Positions 51,105-62,612 are shown, numbered from the stretch's first letter. The stretch: DNA of 64,000 nt from DAISKN01 sp963716925 (GCA_963716925.1 CAVQUX010000006.1:558001-622000), one strand, 5' to 3'. The notes: generated by a model from the letters alone, not told the origin. Made by a program: numbers and translations.

Positions 51105-52868
51105 ATGAACTCTCTCGACCTGCTCATTCCCGAACCGCAGCGGCTCGAGCTCGATCACGTCGACGTGGCTGTCCCCTCGAACGAAGCGTGGCGGCTCGTC
51201 CGCCACGGCGACCTGGCTCGGTCCCCCCTGGTTCGCGCGCTCTTCGCGATCCGGACGATCCCCTCGCGCCTTCGACGCGACGAGGTCCAGTCCACCGCAA
51301 TGAGAATCGACGACATCGTCTCGTCCGACGAGCCGGGTTTTCGCCTTCTTGCCGAGTCCGACCGCGAAGTCGCGGTGGGGGCCATCGGTAAAGTCTGGGA
51401 GCTCGACATTCCCTTCGTCGACGCGCCCTCGGCGGAGGAGTTCCTCCGGTTCGAAGACCCCGGCTTCGCGAAAGTCGCCTGGGCGCTGCGCGTCCTCCCT
51501 CGCGGCGATTCCGGATCGCGCATCGAGATCGAGGTTCGGGTCTCGGCGACCGACGAAGAGTCCTGGCGCAGGTTCCGGCGCTATTTCCGGCTCATCGGTC
51601 CTGCCTCCCGCTGGATCCGCCACCACCTGCTGCACTCGTTCGCGAGCGAGCTCGGAACGCTGGAGGGAGCGGAGAACGAGCGTCCGCTTCCCGGAGACGA
51701 CCTCCTTCCGGACGCCGCGGCGCAGGTCACCGATGGCATCACCATTCATGCGAGCCCCGATGCCGTCTGGCCCTGGCTCGTGCAGATGGGCTGCCGCCGC
51801 GCGGGCTGGTACAGCTACGATTTCCTCGACAACGCGGGGATCGAGAGCGCGAGAGAGATCCACCCCGAGCTTTCGCGGATCGAAGTCGGCGATAAGCTGC
51901 CCGCGAGCTTCGAAGGAGACGACGGATTCGAGGTCCTGCGAGTGGAGCCGCCGCGGGTTCTCGTCCTCGGAGGCCTCTTCGATCCCGTCGCCGACCGTCA
52001 GCTTCCCTTCGCGTCGCCCCGGCCCGATCGCTACTGGCACGTGAGCTGGGCCTTCGTGCTCGAGCCCCTCGACGGCGAGACGCGCCTTCTCGTGCGAGCG
52101 CGGGCGGCATTCTCGGAGAAGGAGCGGCTCCACGCGGCCTGGATCCGGCCGGTGCATCACTTCATGGAGCGGGCCCAGCTCCGCGGCCTCGCGGCCCGGG
52201 TCGAGGGTCGTCTCGCGAAGGGCGGCGTTCGCGACGTCGCGGCCGGACTTCTGGGAGCCTCGGAGATGGCGATCCGATTTCTCACCCCCTATCTTCGCGG
52301 GCCCCGAAGCCACTGGGGGCTCGGCGAGGAGGCGGCCGGACGCGACTATACCGGCGACGATCTCGTCCGTCGCCCGCGCTGGAGCTGGACGCACGGGATC
52401 GAGATCGACGCGGCCTCCGAGGACGTCTGGCCCTGGGTCGCCCAGATCGGCGCCGACCGCGGGGGTTTCTACAGCTACCAGTGGCTCGAGAACCTCGCGG
52501 GCTGCGACCTTCGAAACGCGGAGACCCTCCACCCGGAGTGGGAGCACCGCGCCGGGGACACTCTGGTGCTCCACCCGGAGGCTCCTCCGATCCCGGTAAC
52601 GGAGGTCGAGCCGGGCCGGTACTTCCTCGCGCACGCGCCCCGCGGGGCCGGGGACACCTGGGTCACGGTGAGCTGGCTCTTTCTCGTCGAGCCGCTGTCC
52701 CCAAACCGCAGCCGCTTCATCAGCCGCTTTCGCTCCGATTGCTCGGACGATCTCTCGTCCCGTCTCGCCTACGGCCCCCTCCTCGTCGAGCCCGTGGGCT
52801 TCGTGATGGACCGGCGCATGCTTCAGGGAGTGAAAGAAAGGGCGGAGCGGCGGGGAAATCGAGCGTGA
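51105..52868 (+). CDS. Protein of three SRPBCC (START-like) domains
   Basis: A 587-aa cytoplasmic protein from ATG 51105. Domain 1 (residues 10-185) lacks the tight motif of the others. Domain 2 (about 205-345) contains SPDAVWPWLVQMGCRRAGWY and SYDFLDN; domain 3 (about 435-575) contains SEDVWPWVAQIGADRGGFYS and YQWLEN, so the two are internal duplicates. Each SRPBCC fold makes a deep hydrophobic pocket for lipids or aromatic ligands. No enzyme residues stand out. Triple-domain forms are uncommon. It diverges from the His-rich gene with 41 bp between starts. Confidence 0.8.
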   Translation: MNSLDLLIPEPQRLELDHVDVAVPSNEAWRLVRHGDLARSPLVRALFAIRTIPSRLRRDEVQSTAMRIDDIVSSDEPGFRLLAESDREVAVGAIGKVWELDIPFVDAPSAEEFLRFEDPGFAKVAWALRVLPRGDSGSRIEIEVRVSATDEESWRRFRRYFRLIGPASRWIRHHLLHSFASELGTLEGAENERPLPGDDLLPDAAAQVTDGITIHASPDAVWPWLVQMGCRRAGWYSYDFLDNAGIESAREIHPELSRIEVGDKLPASFEGDDGFEVLRVEPPRVLVLGGLFDPVADRQLPFASPRPDRYWHVSWAFVLEPLDGETRLLVRARAAFSEKERLHAAWIRPVHHFMERAQLRGLAARVEGRLAKGGVRDVAAGLLGASEMAIRFLTPYLRGPRSHWGLGEEAAGRDYTGDDLVRRPRWSWTHGIEIDAASEDVWPWVAQIGADRGGFYSYQWLENLAGCDLRNAETLHPEWEHRAGDTLVLHPEAPPIPVTEVEPGRYFLAHAPRGAGDTWVTVSWLFLVEPLSPNRSRFISRFRSDCSDDLSSRLAYGPLLVEPVGFVMDRRMLQGVKERAERRGNRA

Positions 52869-52880
52869 GGAAGGCAATGA

Positions 52881-52968
52881 ACGCACAGACGCAAGGACGC
52901 AAAGACCCAAAGGAATTTCCATCTCTTCTTTGCGTCTTTGCGCCTTCGCGCCTTTGCGTTTTCTCGCG
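52881..52968. repeat. CGCAAAG repeat array forming an inverted repeat
   Basis: Several copies of a CGCAAAG-like heptamer on each strand. ACGCAAAGA (52897-52905) is mirrored by TCTTTGCGT (52927-52935), followed by more CTTTGCG units to 52959. A related string, AACGCAAAGGCGCGAGG, occurs at 50532. Such 'cgcaaag' arrays occur between genes in many environmental bacteria. No coding potential. Confidence 0.6.
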
Positions 52969-52985
52969 GTTGTTCGGATTTCGTC

Positions 52986-54548
52986 ATGGCTGACCTGGTG
53001 CAGGACCTTCTCGGCTCCGGCGGGGAGCTTCGCGAGACGCACATCTCCTGGGTCTTTCTCACCGCGGATGACGCATTCAAGGTGAAGAAGCCGGTATCGC
53101 TCGGCTTTCTCGACTTCAGCACGAAGGAGAAGCGCCGTGAGGCCTGCGAGGCGGAGGTCCGACTCAATCGCCGCCTGGCGCCGAACGTCTATCGAGGCGT
53201 CCTCCCGGTGACCCTCGACTCCCTCGGCCGCCACCGCTTCGGAGGGGAGGGCGAGCCGGTGGACTGGGCGGTCTCCATGAAACGCCTTCCGGACCCGCAC
53301 CGCGCGGACCTGCGGCTCGAGCGGGGCGAGCTCACGGGAGAAGACATCGAGCTCGTCGCCGGGCGGGTCGCGCGATTCCACCGCGAATGCGGTCCGAGCG
53401 AGGCGGCCAGGCCGTTCGGAACCGTCGAGGCGATCCGGTTCAACGTCCTCGAGAACTTCGAGCAGACGCGCTCCACCATCCATCGATACCTCGACGCCGA
53501 GCGGGTGCAGGAGCTCGAGGCCTGGCAGCTGCGTTTCCTCGAGGAGCGCCGGTCGCTGTTCGAGGAGAGGCTTCGGACCGGCCGGATTCGCGACGGCCAC
53601 GGCGACCTGCGGCTCGAGCACGTCTATCTGCGCGGGCGGGGAGACGTCACGATTCTGGACTGCATCGAGTTCAACGACCGGTTTCGATTCGCGGACGTTT
53701 GCACCGACGTGGTTTTCCTGGCGATGGATCTCGCCTGGCACGGGCGAGTCGATCTCGCGGAGCGGTTCCTCGCGCGCTACGCCCGGGAGGCGGGAGACTA
53801 CGATCTCTACCCGCTCGCGGATTTCTACCAGAGCTACCGCGCGTTCGTTCGCGGAAAGATCGCCTCGATGACCGCCGACGGCGCGGAGGCGAGCTTCGAG
53901 GCCCGGGAACGCGCTGCCGCCGAGGCGCGGCGCTACTTCCTCCTGGCTCTCGCGTCCGAGCGACAGGGGGTCGTCTCTCCGAGAGTCGTCGCCGTCGGCG
54001 GACTCATCGCCTCGGGGAAGAGCACGATCGCCGATGCCCTCGGGCGGGAGATTCCGGCCCCGGTGGTGGACGCCGACCGGACCCGGAAGCAGCTCGCCGG
54101 AGTCGCACCGGAGCAGCCGCTCCCCGAGGAACCGTGGGCGGGCTTCTATGCCCCGGAGTTCACCCGCAAGGTCTACGCCGAGCTCTGCCGGCGCGCCTCG
54201 GCGGTGATCGCGTCGGGAAGACCCGTGATCCTCGACGGATCGTTTCGAGCCCGGGCGCATCGTGCCCTGGCAAAGCGGCTCGCGCGGGAGACGGGAGTCC
54301 CTTTCGTCTTCGTCGAATGCCGCGCTTCCGAGGCGCTCTGTCGCGAGCGGCTCCGCGAGCGGGAGAAGACGAGAACCGTCAGCGACGGCCGCATCGAGGT
54401 CTTCGGCGACTTCGCGCGGAGTTGGGAGCCCGTCGACGAGCTGGATGCGTCGGAGCACTTCGTCCTCGACACCCGCGAGACCGTCGCCGCGAATCTCGCG
54501 ACCCTGAAGAGGACCCTGCCCTTCGCCGCCCCCGGCTTCACGGCTTGA
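52986..54548 (+). CDS. Aminoglycoside-phosphotransferase-like kinase fused to P-loop kinase (DUF/AAA_33)
   Basis: A 520-aa, two-domain protein. Residues 1-330 have an APH/choline kinase-like fold: DAFKVKKPVSLGFLDFST is the nucleotide-binding region, RDGHGDLRLEHVYL the catalytic HGDL, and ILDCIEFNDRFRFADVCTDV the Mg-binding segment. Residues 335-515 are a zeta-toxin/gluconate-kinase-like P-loop kinase: Walker A GGLIASGKST, PVILDGSFRARAHRALAKRL and FVECRASEALCRERLRER. This fused architecture is widespread and uncharacterised; the substrate is unknown. It follows the CGCAAAG repeat. Confidence 0.82.
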   Translation: MADLVQDLLGSGGELRETHISWVFLTADDAFKVKKPVSLGFLDFSTKEKRREACEAEVRLNRRLAPNVYRGVLPVTLDSLGRHRFGGEGEPVDWAVSMKRLPDPHRADLRLERGELTGEDIELVAGRVARFHRECGPSEAARPFGTVEAIRFNVLENFEQTRSTIHRYLDAERVQELEAWQLRFLEERRSLFEERLRTGRIRDGHGDLRLEHVYLRGRGDVTILDCIEFNDRFRFADVCTDVVFLAMDLAWHGRVDLAERFLARYAREAGDYDLYPLADFYQSYRAFVRGKIASMTADGAEASFEARERAAAEARRYFLLALASERQGVVSPRVVAVGGLIASGKSTIADALGREIPAPVVDADRTRKQLAGVAPEQPLPEEPWAGFYAPEFTRKVYAELCRRASAVIASGRPVILDGSFRARAHRALAKRLARETGVPFVFVECRASEALCRERLREREKTRTVSDGRIEVFGDFARSWEPVDELDASEHFVLDTRETVAANLATLKRTLPFAAPGFTA

Positions 54549-54560
54549 GTCGGCTCAAGC
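54543..54560. terminator. Small symmetrical hairpin between convergent stops
   Basis: GCTTGAG (54543-54549), TCGG loop, CTCAAGC (54554-54560). Each arm contains the TGA stop of one of the two convergent genes. It is only 7 bp without T-tracts, so a weak bidirectional terminator at best. Confidence 0.35.
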
Positions 54561-55562
54561 GGACCCCTCGAGGAGTTGCGTCGTTTTTCGCAAGCGGTCG
54601 GCGTGTCCCATGATCACCAGGATGTCTCCCGCTCGAAGCTCCTCCTCGGGCATCGGATTGAACAGCATCGTCTCCTGCCGCTTCACTGCCACCACGATGA
54701 CCCCATAGTCGTGATGGAGCCGCGCTCCGGCGATCGTCGTTCCCACCACCTGTGAACGGGCGGAGACTACGGCCTCGCCCAGGTTCATCTCCAGGTAGTT
54801 GCGATCGGCCACGTAGTCCATGAACTCCAGCACGGCGGCGCTGGTCGCCGCCTGCAGGATCCTCTGCCCGGTGAGACGGTAGGGCGTCACCACCACCGTC
54901 GCGCCCCCCCGCATGAGCTTTCGCTCCCCTCCCTCGTCGCCGGCCCGCGCGATGACCCGGAGCTTCTGGTTCAGCGCCTTGGCGGCGACGGTGACGTACA
55001 GGTTGTCGGCGTCCGAGGGGAGCAGCGCCAGCACGCACTGGGCGCGCTCGATGCCGGCCTGCTGGAGGGCCTCGTCGGTGGTGGCGTCGTCGATGAGGAA
55101 GAGATAGCCGAGGTCGGAAAGGTGCGGCTCAGAAGCCGCGTCCTTCTCGATTACGCAGAAGGGAAGATTCTTGTGCGCGAGCTCCTCCGCCACCGGCTTG
55201 GCGAAGCGGCCGAACCCGCAGACGATGAAATGATTCTCCAGATTCCTCAATTGACTGCGCATCCGCCTCCTTCCGATTCCGCCCAGAAGCTCGCTCTCGA
55301 GAACCGTCTGCCCGAGCCGGGTAAGCGTGTAGAGCGCGGTTCCCAGTCCGCCCACGATGAGGAGGCTCGCGAAGAGCCGCCCCGCGCCGGAAAGGGGATG
55401 GATCTCGCCGTAGCCGACGGTGGAGAGCGTGGTAATGGTCATGTAGAGAGAGTCGACCGCGGGCCAGCCTTCGATGGCGGTGAAGCCGACCGTGCCGACG
55501 AGGGTCCATCCGACGAGCATCGAGATTCCGAGGATGAGACCTCGTGGCCAATGGCGAGGCAC
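54555..55562 (-). CDS. K+ channel with TrkA-N/TrkA-C (RCK) domains
   Basis: A 335-aa protein from GTG 55562 with two transmembrane helices and the selectivity filter in TTLSTVGYGEIHPL. Residues 110-230 form an RCK Rossmann domain (HFIVCGFGRFAKPVAEEL with NAD-type glycines; DDATTDEALQQAGIERAQCV). Residues 245-330 are the TrkA-C ligand-binding domain (SQVVGTTIAGARLHHDYGVI). It is an MthK-like, ligand-gated potassium channel. It converges with the two-domain kinase. Confidence 0.93.
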   Translation of the reverse strand: MPRHWPRGLILGISMLVGWTLVGTVGFTAIEGWPAVDSLYMTITTLSTVGYGEIHPLSGAGRLFASLLIVGGLGTALYTLTRLGQTVLESELLGGIGRRRMRSQLRNLENHFIVCGFGRFAKPVAEELAHKNLPFCVIEKDAASEPHLSDLGYLFLIDDATTDEALQQAGIERAQCVLALLPSDADNLYVTVAAKALNQKLRVIARAGDEGGERKLMRGGATVVVTPYRLTGQRILQAATSAAVLEFMDYVADRNYLEMNLGEAVVSARSQVVGTTIAGARLHHDYGVIVVAVKRQETMLFNPMPEEELRAGDILVIMGHADRLRKTTQLLEGSA

Positions 55563-55717
55563 GGTAGGAGCCTACTAGAGAAACCGAGCGGTGTGGGTTT
55601 TCACGCGCCGCCGCGCGGAATCCCGCACGCGCTCCCTTCGCGCAGCCCGCTCATCCGTCCTGGTCCCCAATTGGACCGTGGCACGGGGCATGCACATGCA
55701 AGCGGTGGAGGGTAGAG

Positions 55718-56602
55718 ATGACACCCTACAAACACCTGCTTTGTCCGGTGGATTTCTCGGAATCTTCTCGCCGGGCGGTCGAGTGGTCCTCGAGGTTCTC
55801 GAAGGCTGTGGGAGCTCGCCTCACGGTTCTCCATGTCCTCGACACCGGCTTTCTCGCTCTGGGGAATCTCGTGGCCGTTCCCGACGCGTTCGACGAGCTC
55901 CGGCGACGAGCGGAGGAAGCCGTCCTCGAGCTGAAGCGCAACCTCGACCTGACCCATGCCGCCGTACAGATCGTCGAAGGCGTTCCCGAGGAAGCCGTGG
56001 TCGGCGCCGCCAACCGAGGAGACGTCGACCTCCTGGTGATGGGCACTCACGGGCTTTCCGGATTCCAGAAGTTTTTCCTGGGGTCGGTCACCGAGAAGGT
56101 CCTCCATCGCGCGCAGGTTCCCCTGCTTTCGATCTCCGCGAGCGCCGACAAGGGCCCACTTTCCATTCCGGGCGCGATTCTGATGGCGATCGACTTCGGC
56201 CCCGAATCGCAGGCGGTCGTCCGCCACGGGACCTGGCTCGCCGAGCACTTCCGGGCGAAACTCATCGCTCTCCACGTCGTGCGCGTTCCCTACGTGATCC
56301 TGAACGAGAGCAGTTTCGAGCCCCTGACCCGAATGGAGGTCGACAAGCTCACGGGGTCGTTGGTATCCAAGCGACGAGAGGAACTGGAAGCACTCCTACC
56401 CGCATCCGTGGCCTCCGAACGGCGCGCGGTGGTCCGGGTGGGCGCGCCCTTCGACTCCCTGCGCGACGTCATCGAGGAGCACCGGGTGGACATGGTGATC
56501 CTGGGAGCGGGAGGACACGGCGATGCCGGGCTCCGCTGGCTCGGCTCGACCTGCCACAAGATGGTGCGCCTCGCGCCCTGTCCGGTGATGGTCGTCCGCT
56601 GA
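55718..56602 (+). CDS. Tandem universal stress protein (two UspA domains)
   Basis: A 294-aa protein of two Usp domains. The first (1-147) begins YKHLLCPVDFSESSRRAVEW and has LLVMGTHGLSGFQKFFLGSV, the ATP-binding G-x2-G-x9-G-S pattern. The second (about 150-294) has ILMAIDFGPESQAVVRHGTW and MVILGAGGHGDAGLRWLGST. GGAGGG precedes the ATG. Usp proteins bind ATP and act in stress and starvation survival. It converges with the NtrC-type regulator. Confidence 0.92.
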   Translation: MTPYKHLLCPVDFSESSRRAVEWSSRFSKAVGARLTVLHVLDTGFLALGNLVAVPDAFDELRRRAEEAVLELKRNLDLTHAAVQIVEGVPEEAVVGAANRGDVDLLVMGTHGLSGFQKFFLGSVTEKVLHRAQVPLLSISASADKGPLSIPGAILMAIDFGPESQAVVRHGTWLAEHFRAKLIALHVVRVPYVILNESSFEPLTRMEVDKLTGSLVSKRREELEALLPASVASERRAVVRVGAPFDSLRDVIEEHRVDMVILGAGGHGDAGLRWLGSTCHKMVRLAPCPVMVVR

Positions 56603-56603
56603 T

Positions 56604-57989
56604 TCAGTGCCCGGCTTCCTGGAGCTGGAATTTCTTCATCTTGTAGCGGAGCGCGTCCCGGCTTATGTTCAGGAGCTTCGCCGCGCGCGTCTGGTTACCC
56701 TGGGTGCGGGCCAGGGCCTGACGAAGGAGCTCCTCCTCGACCTTCTCGAGCGACGTGCCCTTCTCCGGAAGCGCGATATCGGGAAGGGAGGCGTCGCCCT
56801 CCCGAGGCGTGAACTCGGCGACGTCGATGGGTAGCACGTCGGCGCCGATGTGGGTTCCCTCTTCGAGGAGCATCGCCCGCTCGATCAAGTTCTTGAGCTC
56901 GCGGACGTTCCCCGGCCAGTGATACAGCGCCAGGAGCCGCTCGGCGTCCGGGGTCAGACCGGCGATGTTCTTTCCGAAGCGCGCGTTGTACTCGTTCACG
57001 AAGTGACGGCAGAGGAGCTTCACGTCTTCACCGCGCGCGCGGAGCGGCGGCAGATTGATGGTCATGACGTTCAGGCGGTAGTAGAGATCCGGCCGGAACT
57101 TCTCTTCGTCCACCATTCGCTTCAGATCGCGATTCGAAGAAGCGATGATGCGGACGTCGACGCGAACGTCCTGGACTCCCCCCACCCGCTTGAAGCTCTG
57201 CTCTTCGAGAACCCGGAGGAGCTTCGCCTGGAGGCCCAGGGGCATTTCCCCGATCTCGTCCAGGAAGAGAGTGCCGCCGTCGGCGAGCTCGAGAAGACCC
57301 TTCTTCTGCTGCCTGGCGTCGGTGAACGCCCCTCTTTCGTAGCCGAAGAGCTCGCTCTCGACGAGGTTCTCCGGGAGCGCCGCGCAGTTCACCGCGAGAA
57401 ACGGCCGGTCCGCCCGGGAGCTGTAGAAGTGAATGGCTTTGGCGAAGAGGTCCTTGCCGGTTCCGCTCTCGCCCTGGAAAAGAATCGTCGTCGCCGGGCT
57501 GGCGGCGACCTTTTTCATGAGCACGATGGCGTTCCGGATGGGCTCCGACTCCCCCACGAGGTTCTCGAAATTGAAGCGCTTGCGGTCGCGGTCCCGGAAG
57601 TGCCTCACCTCCTGGCGGAGCTTGACCGTCTCGAGCGCGTTCGCAATCGTCGCGCGGAGCTCCTCGAAGTTGAGCGGCTTGGAGACGAAGTCGTACGCCC
57701 CGAGTCTCAGCGCGGCCACCGCGTCCTCGAGGACGCCGTAGGCCGTCATGATGATGACCGCCGCCCGCGGGTTCCATTCCTTGATCGCCTTCAACACCTC
57801 GAGCCCGTTCTTGTCCGGCAGGTGAACGTCGAGGAGAACGAGGTCGGGGCTCTCGCTCTCGACGAGGGCGATGGCGGTTTCCGCGTTCGGGGCTTCGAAC
57901 GGTCGATAGCCCCAGGTGGACAGCTTCTGCTGAAGCGACCAGCGAATCAGGTCTTCGTCATCGACGACGAGGATGCGATCTAGAGCCAT
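56604..57989 (-). CDS. NtrC-family sigma54 response regulator
   Basis: A 461-aa protein: receiver (1-120; phospho-acceptor Asp54 in VLLDVHLPDKNG), AAA+ (140-375; Walker A GESGTGKD, sigma54 loop ELFGYERGAFTDA, Walker B GGTLFLDEIGEM) and Fis-type HTH (ALARTQGNQTRAAKLLNISR). The loop reads GAFTDA rather than GAFTGA, a common natural variant. It should activate sigma54 promoters on phosphorylation. No cognate kinase gene is directly adjacent; the hybrid kinase at 59.6-61.9 kb is the nearest candidate. Confidence 0.94.
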   Translation of the reverse strand: MALDRILVVDDEDLIRWSLQQKLSTWGYRPFEAPNAETAIALVESESPDLVLLDVHLPDKNGLEVLKAIKEWNPRAAVIIMTAYGVLEDAVAALRLGAYDFVSKPLNFEELRATIANALETVKLRQEVRHFRDRDRKRFNFENLVGESEPIRNAIVLMKKVAASPATTILFQGESGTGKDLFAKAIHFYSSRADRPFLAVNCAALPENLVESELFGYERGAFTDARQQKKGLLELADGGTLFLDEIGEMPLGLQAKLLRVLEEQSFKRVGGVQDVRVDVRIIASSNRDLKRMVDEEKFRPDLYYRLNVMTINLPPLRARGEDVKLLCRHFVNEYNARFGKNIAGLTPDAERLLALYHWPGNVRELKNLIERAMLLEEGTHIGADVLPIDVAEFTPREGDASLPDIALPEKGTSLEKVEEELLRQALARTQGNQTRAAKLLNISRDALRYKMKKFQLQEAGH

Positions 57990-58227
57990 TTCGATGGTTT
58001 CAACGCAAGCTGGCAGGCGTCCCTACGGTCCGGAGGCCCAATCTCGGCGACATCGGAACGCCCGGCCAGCTGCATACCCGCAGTAAGCAGGAACGCTGCC
58101 ACTTTCGAGGCCTCCTCGAGTGCCCGTAACCTCAAGCGAGTGAAAGGCATGAACGCTTGACTTCCGCCGGGAGTCTATTCCCATGCGTGAAATGCCGCAA
58201 CCCTGCGCGGCAGAGCGCCCTGACTCC

Positions 58228-58443
58228 CTAGACGGCGTCGGTCGGAAAGCTGCGCTGGCAATGGCCGCACTTCCATCGAGGGCTGTTGGGCTTCAGGACG
58301 AGACCTCCCCAGAAGAACGCGCCCCGAGCGCGGTCCTCGCCGAGCGAGTCCGGAAGCGGGCCGTAGAGGATGGGAACCAGCTGGCTTTCCTTGCAGGCAG
58401 GGCACTGGCGCTTCTTGCCAGCTGAGTTCTTTTGCTCTTCCAT
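58228..58443 (-). CDS. Small zinc-ribbon protein
   Basis: A 71-aa protein with two CxxC knuckles: CPACKESQLVPILYG near residue 14 and WKCGHCQRSFPTDAV at the end. The W-x-C-x-x-C-x-x-x-F pattern fits a treble-clef or zinc ribbon binding one Zn. No partner gene is evident. No clear ribosome-binding site. About 238 bp between this gene and the NtrC gene hold nothing I recognise. Confidence 0.6.
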   Translation of the reverse strand: MEEQKNSAGKKRQCPACKESQLVPILYGPLPDSLGEDRARGAFFWGGLVLKPNSPRWKCGHCQRSFPTDAV

Positions 58444-58624
58444 GAGTTGTCTGGGTAACCAACCACGGCAAATAACCCGTTCAACCTGCCTAGTTCAGCC
58501 GTTATGCAAGGAGCGTTCCGAGCGCCCTTGCCTCGGACCGGCGGCTCAGAACTTTTCCGACGCGAGCCGACCGTGAAGCGACTGGTATGGACGTTGCAAG
58601 ATTCCGGTTGACAGGAGAGGTAAC

Positions 58625-59125
58625 GTGAAGAAGAAAACAGGCACCGATGTCTATCGCAAGAATACTCAGCCAAGGATCCAGACTCCCTACCAGGAGCGGG
58701 AGCGTGCCAAGTACCCCGATGGCACGGCATGTCCCGAGTGCGGCGCGGTTTTCGTGAAGGGAAAGTGGACGTGGACGAAACCTCCGGCGGGCCAAGGGTC
58801 TTCGGAGCTCTGTCCCGCGTGCCAACAGATCAAAGCCGATTATGCGGGCGGGATCCTCACTCTGTCGGGAAGCTTCGTTGCGGCGCACCGGGAGGACATC
58901 CTGAACCGCGTTCGAAACGTCGAGAACGAGGAAAAAAAGGATCACCCGCTGCAGCGCATCATGAAAATCGTCGACAAGGGGGGGGAGATCGAGATTCGCA
59001 CTACGTCGGAGCACCTCGTCGCGCGCATGGGGAAAGCTCTGAAGAGCGATTTCAGCGGAGATCTCGAGCTTGCGTTCGTCGAGGACGAGAACTTCGCGCG
59101 CGCGCACTGGAGGCGGAACTCATGA
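58625..59125 (+). CDS. BCAM0308 family protein
   Basis: A 166-aa protein from GTG 58625 with AGGAGAGG upstream. An N-terminal zinc-binding part (CPECGAVFVKGKWTW; ELCPACQQIKADYAGGILTL) is followed by a compact alpha/beta domain (SGSFVAAHREDILNRVRNVE; GGEIEIRTTSEHLVARMGKA). This matches the BCAM0308 family, named from a low-oxygen-induced Burkholderia gene; the biochemical role is unknown. The stop overlaps the CBS gene start. Confidence 0.85.
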   Translation: MKKKTGTDVYRKNTQPRIQTPYQERERAKYPDGTACPECGAVFVKGKWTWTKPPAGQGSSELCPACQQIKADYAGGILTLSGSFVAAHREDILNRVRNVENEEKKDHPLQRIMKIVDKGGEIEIRTTSEHLVARMGKALKSDFSGDLELAFVEDENFARAHWRRNS

Positions 59126-59583
59126 AAGTCCAGGATCTGATGACGACGGAAGTAGGCACCTGCCGGGCCTTCGACAACGCGGATCGCGCCGCGCAAATCA
59201 TGTGGGAAAGGGACTGCGGCACCGTGCCCATTCTGGATCAGGAGGGGTGCGTAGTGGCGATGCTCACCGATCGCGACCTCTGCATGGCTGCCATGACCCA
59301 GGGAAGAGCGCTCTCCGAGATCCGGGTCTCGAGCGCGATGAGCCGGGACCTCTGGGCCTGCCGTCCCGACGACGACCTTTCCCGGACCGAAGCGGTGATG
59401 CGGGCGAGGAAGGTGAGGCGACTGCCTGTCGTCGATGCCGAGGGAAAGCTCGTCGGTTTGCTGTCGCTCAGCGATCTGGCGCGCGCATCGATGGCGCCGA
59501 AGCGCGGTAAAGCGCAGAAGAAAGCGGTGGAACCGTCGGAGGTGGGAGCGACTCTCGGCGCGATCAGCTCGCCGGGCGACTGA
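59122..59583 (+). CDS. CBS-pair protein
   Basis: A 153-aa stand-alone Bateman module: CBS1 KVQDLMTTEVGTCRAFDNAD to CVVAMLTDRDLCMAAMTQG, CBS2 VSSAMSRDLWACRPDDDLSR to GKLVGLLSLSDLARASM. Such modules bind AMP/ATP or SAM and report energy state. ATG 59122 overlaps the BCAM0308 stop, so the two are coupled. A second CBS-pair gene lies at 63364. Confidence 0.92.
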   Translation: MKVQDLMTTEVGTCRAFDNADRAAQIMWERDCGTVPILDQEGCVVAMLTDRDLCMAAMTQGRALSEIRVSSAMSRDLWACRPDDDLSRTEAVMRARKVRRLPVVDAEGKLVGLLSLSDLARASMAPKRGKAQKKAVEPSEVGATLGAISSPGD

Positions 59584-59590
59584 CGAAGGG

Positions 59591-61873
<2,283 letters not shown>

Positions 61874-61874
61874 C

Positions 61875-62612
61875 CTACTGCCTTTCACTCCGCCCGGCCA
61901 GCCACGGCTCCACGTGCGCGAGCAGGTCGAAGTCGTGGTGGATCATGCAGATATGCCCGTAGCCTTCGAGGACCTTCACTTCGGCCCTGGGCATCCGGCC
62001 CGCCATGAAGCGCGCTTCGGCGACCGAGGGAACGAGGTGATCCTCGTCGGCGGCGAGAAACAGGGTGGGAACGTCGATCCGGTGGAGCTCGTCCCGAATG
62101 TCGTACTCCCGGAGCAGCTCGAGCCTTCGAATGTAGCCTCGCCGACCGATGGCTCGCGTGCGGCGGTGGAACTCCTCGATGTCTTCGGGAAGCGTATGCG
62201 AGCTGTGCAGGCGCGATTCGGTGAACCGGCGGACGAGGGGCATCGCTCCCCAGGGCATGAGCTTGAGAAGCGGAGGACCGAGCCGGATCCGGACGCGCTG
62301 CCTGATGTAAGGGAAGGAATTCAGAATGACGAGCCCGGCGAGCTTCTCGGGATGGCGGAGAGCGAAGCTGAGGCTCAACGCCCCGCCGAACGATTCGCCG
62401 CAAAGAACGACCCTCTCCTCGCCCCGCTCGCGCGCGAGGCGTTCCACCCTCTCCTTCAGCATCGCCACCAGGCTCTCCATCGTGCACGACTCGTCGTCGG
62501 GAAGCGGGAACGTCTCCACGTGGAACCGGCGGGCGAGTATCGGGGCCTGTCGATAGAAGAGAAGCGCCGTGCCGTCGAGCCCGGGGACGAGCACCAGCGA
62601 GCTCGAGCTCAT
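61875..62612 (-). CDS. Alpha/beta hydrolase
   Basis: A 245-aa enzyme from ATG 62612, overlapping the preceding stop (ATGA). Oxyanion-hole region LVPGLDGTALLFYRQ; nucleophile Ser in VVLCGESFGGALSLS; catalytic Asp in LFLAADEDHLVPSV; catalytic His in GYGHICMIHH. There is a cap insertion around residues 115-170. The substrate may be an ester or lipid; the coupled acyltransferase-like gene hints at acyl chemistry, which is inference. Confidence 0.88.
   Translation of the reverse strand: MSSSSLVLVPGLDGTALLFYRQAPILARRFHVETFPLPDDESCTMESLVAMLKERVERLARERGEERVVLCGESFGGALSLSFALRHPEKLAGLVILNSFPYIRQRVRIRLGPPLLKLMPWGAMPLVRRFTESRLHSSHTLPEDIEEFHRRTRAIGRRGYIRRLELLREYDIRDELHRIDVPTLFLAADEDHLVPSVAEARFMAGRMPRAEVKVLEGYGHICMIHHDFDLLAHVEPWLAGRSERQ

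Noticed and set aside
52881..52968. CRISPR array
   Set aside because: Units are about 7 bp, in both orientations and without spacers; no cas genes are present.
51081..54458. Very long open frame on the minus strand (over 1,100 codons)
   Set aside because: It lies antisense to the SRPBCC and two-domain kinase genes, is rich in Arg/Glu/Asp repeats without motifs, and reflects high GC content at third positions.
57140..57340. GAFTDA in place of GAFTGA as a sign of a non-functional sigma54 activator
   Set aside because: The variant is found in functional-looking NtrC-family proteins, and the rest of the AAA+ motifs are intact.
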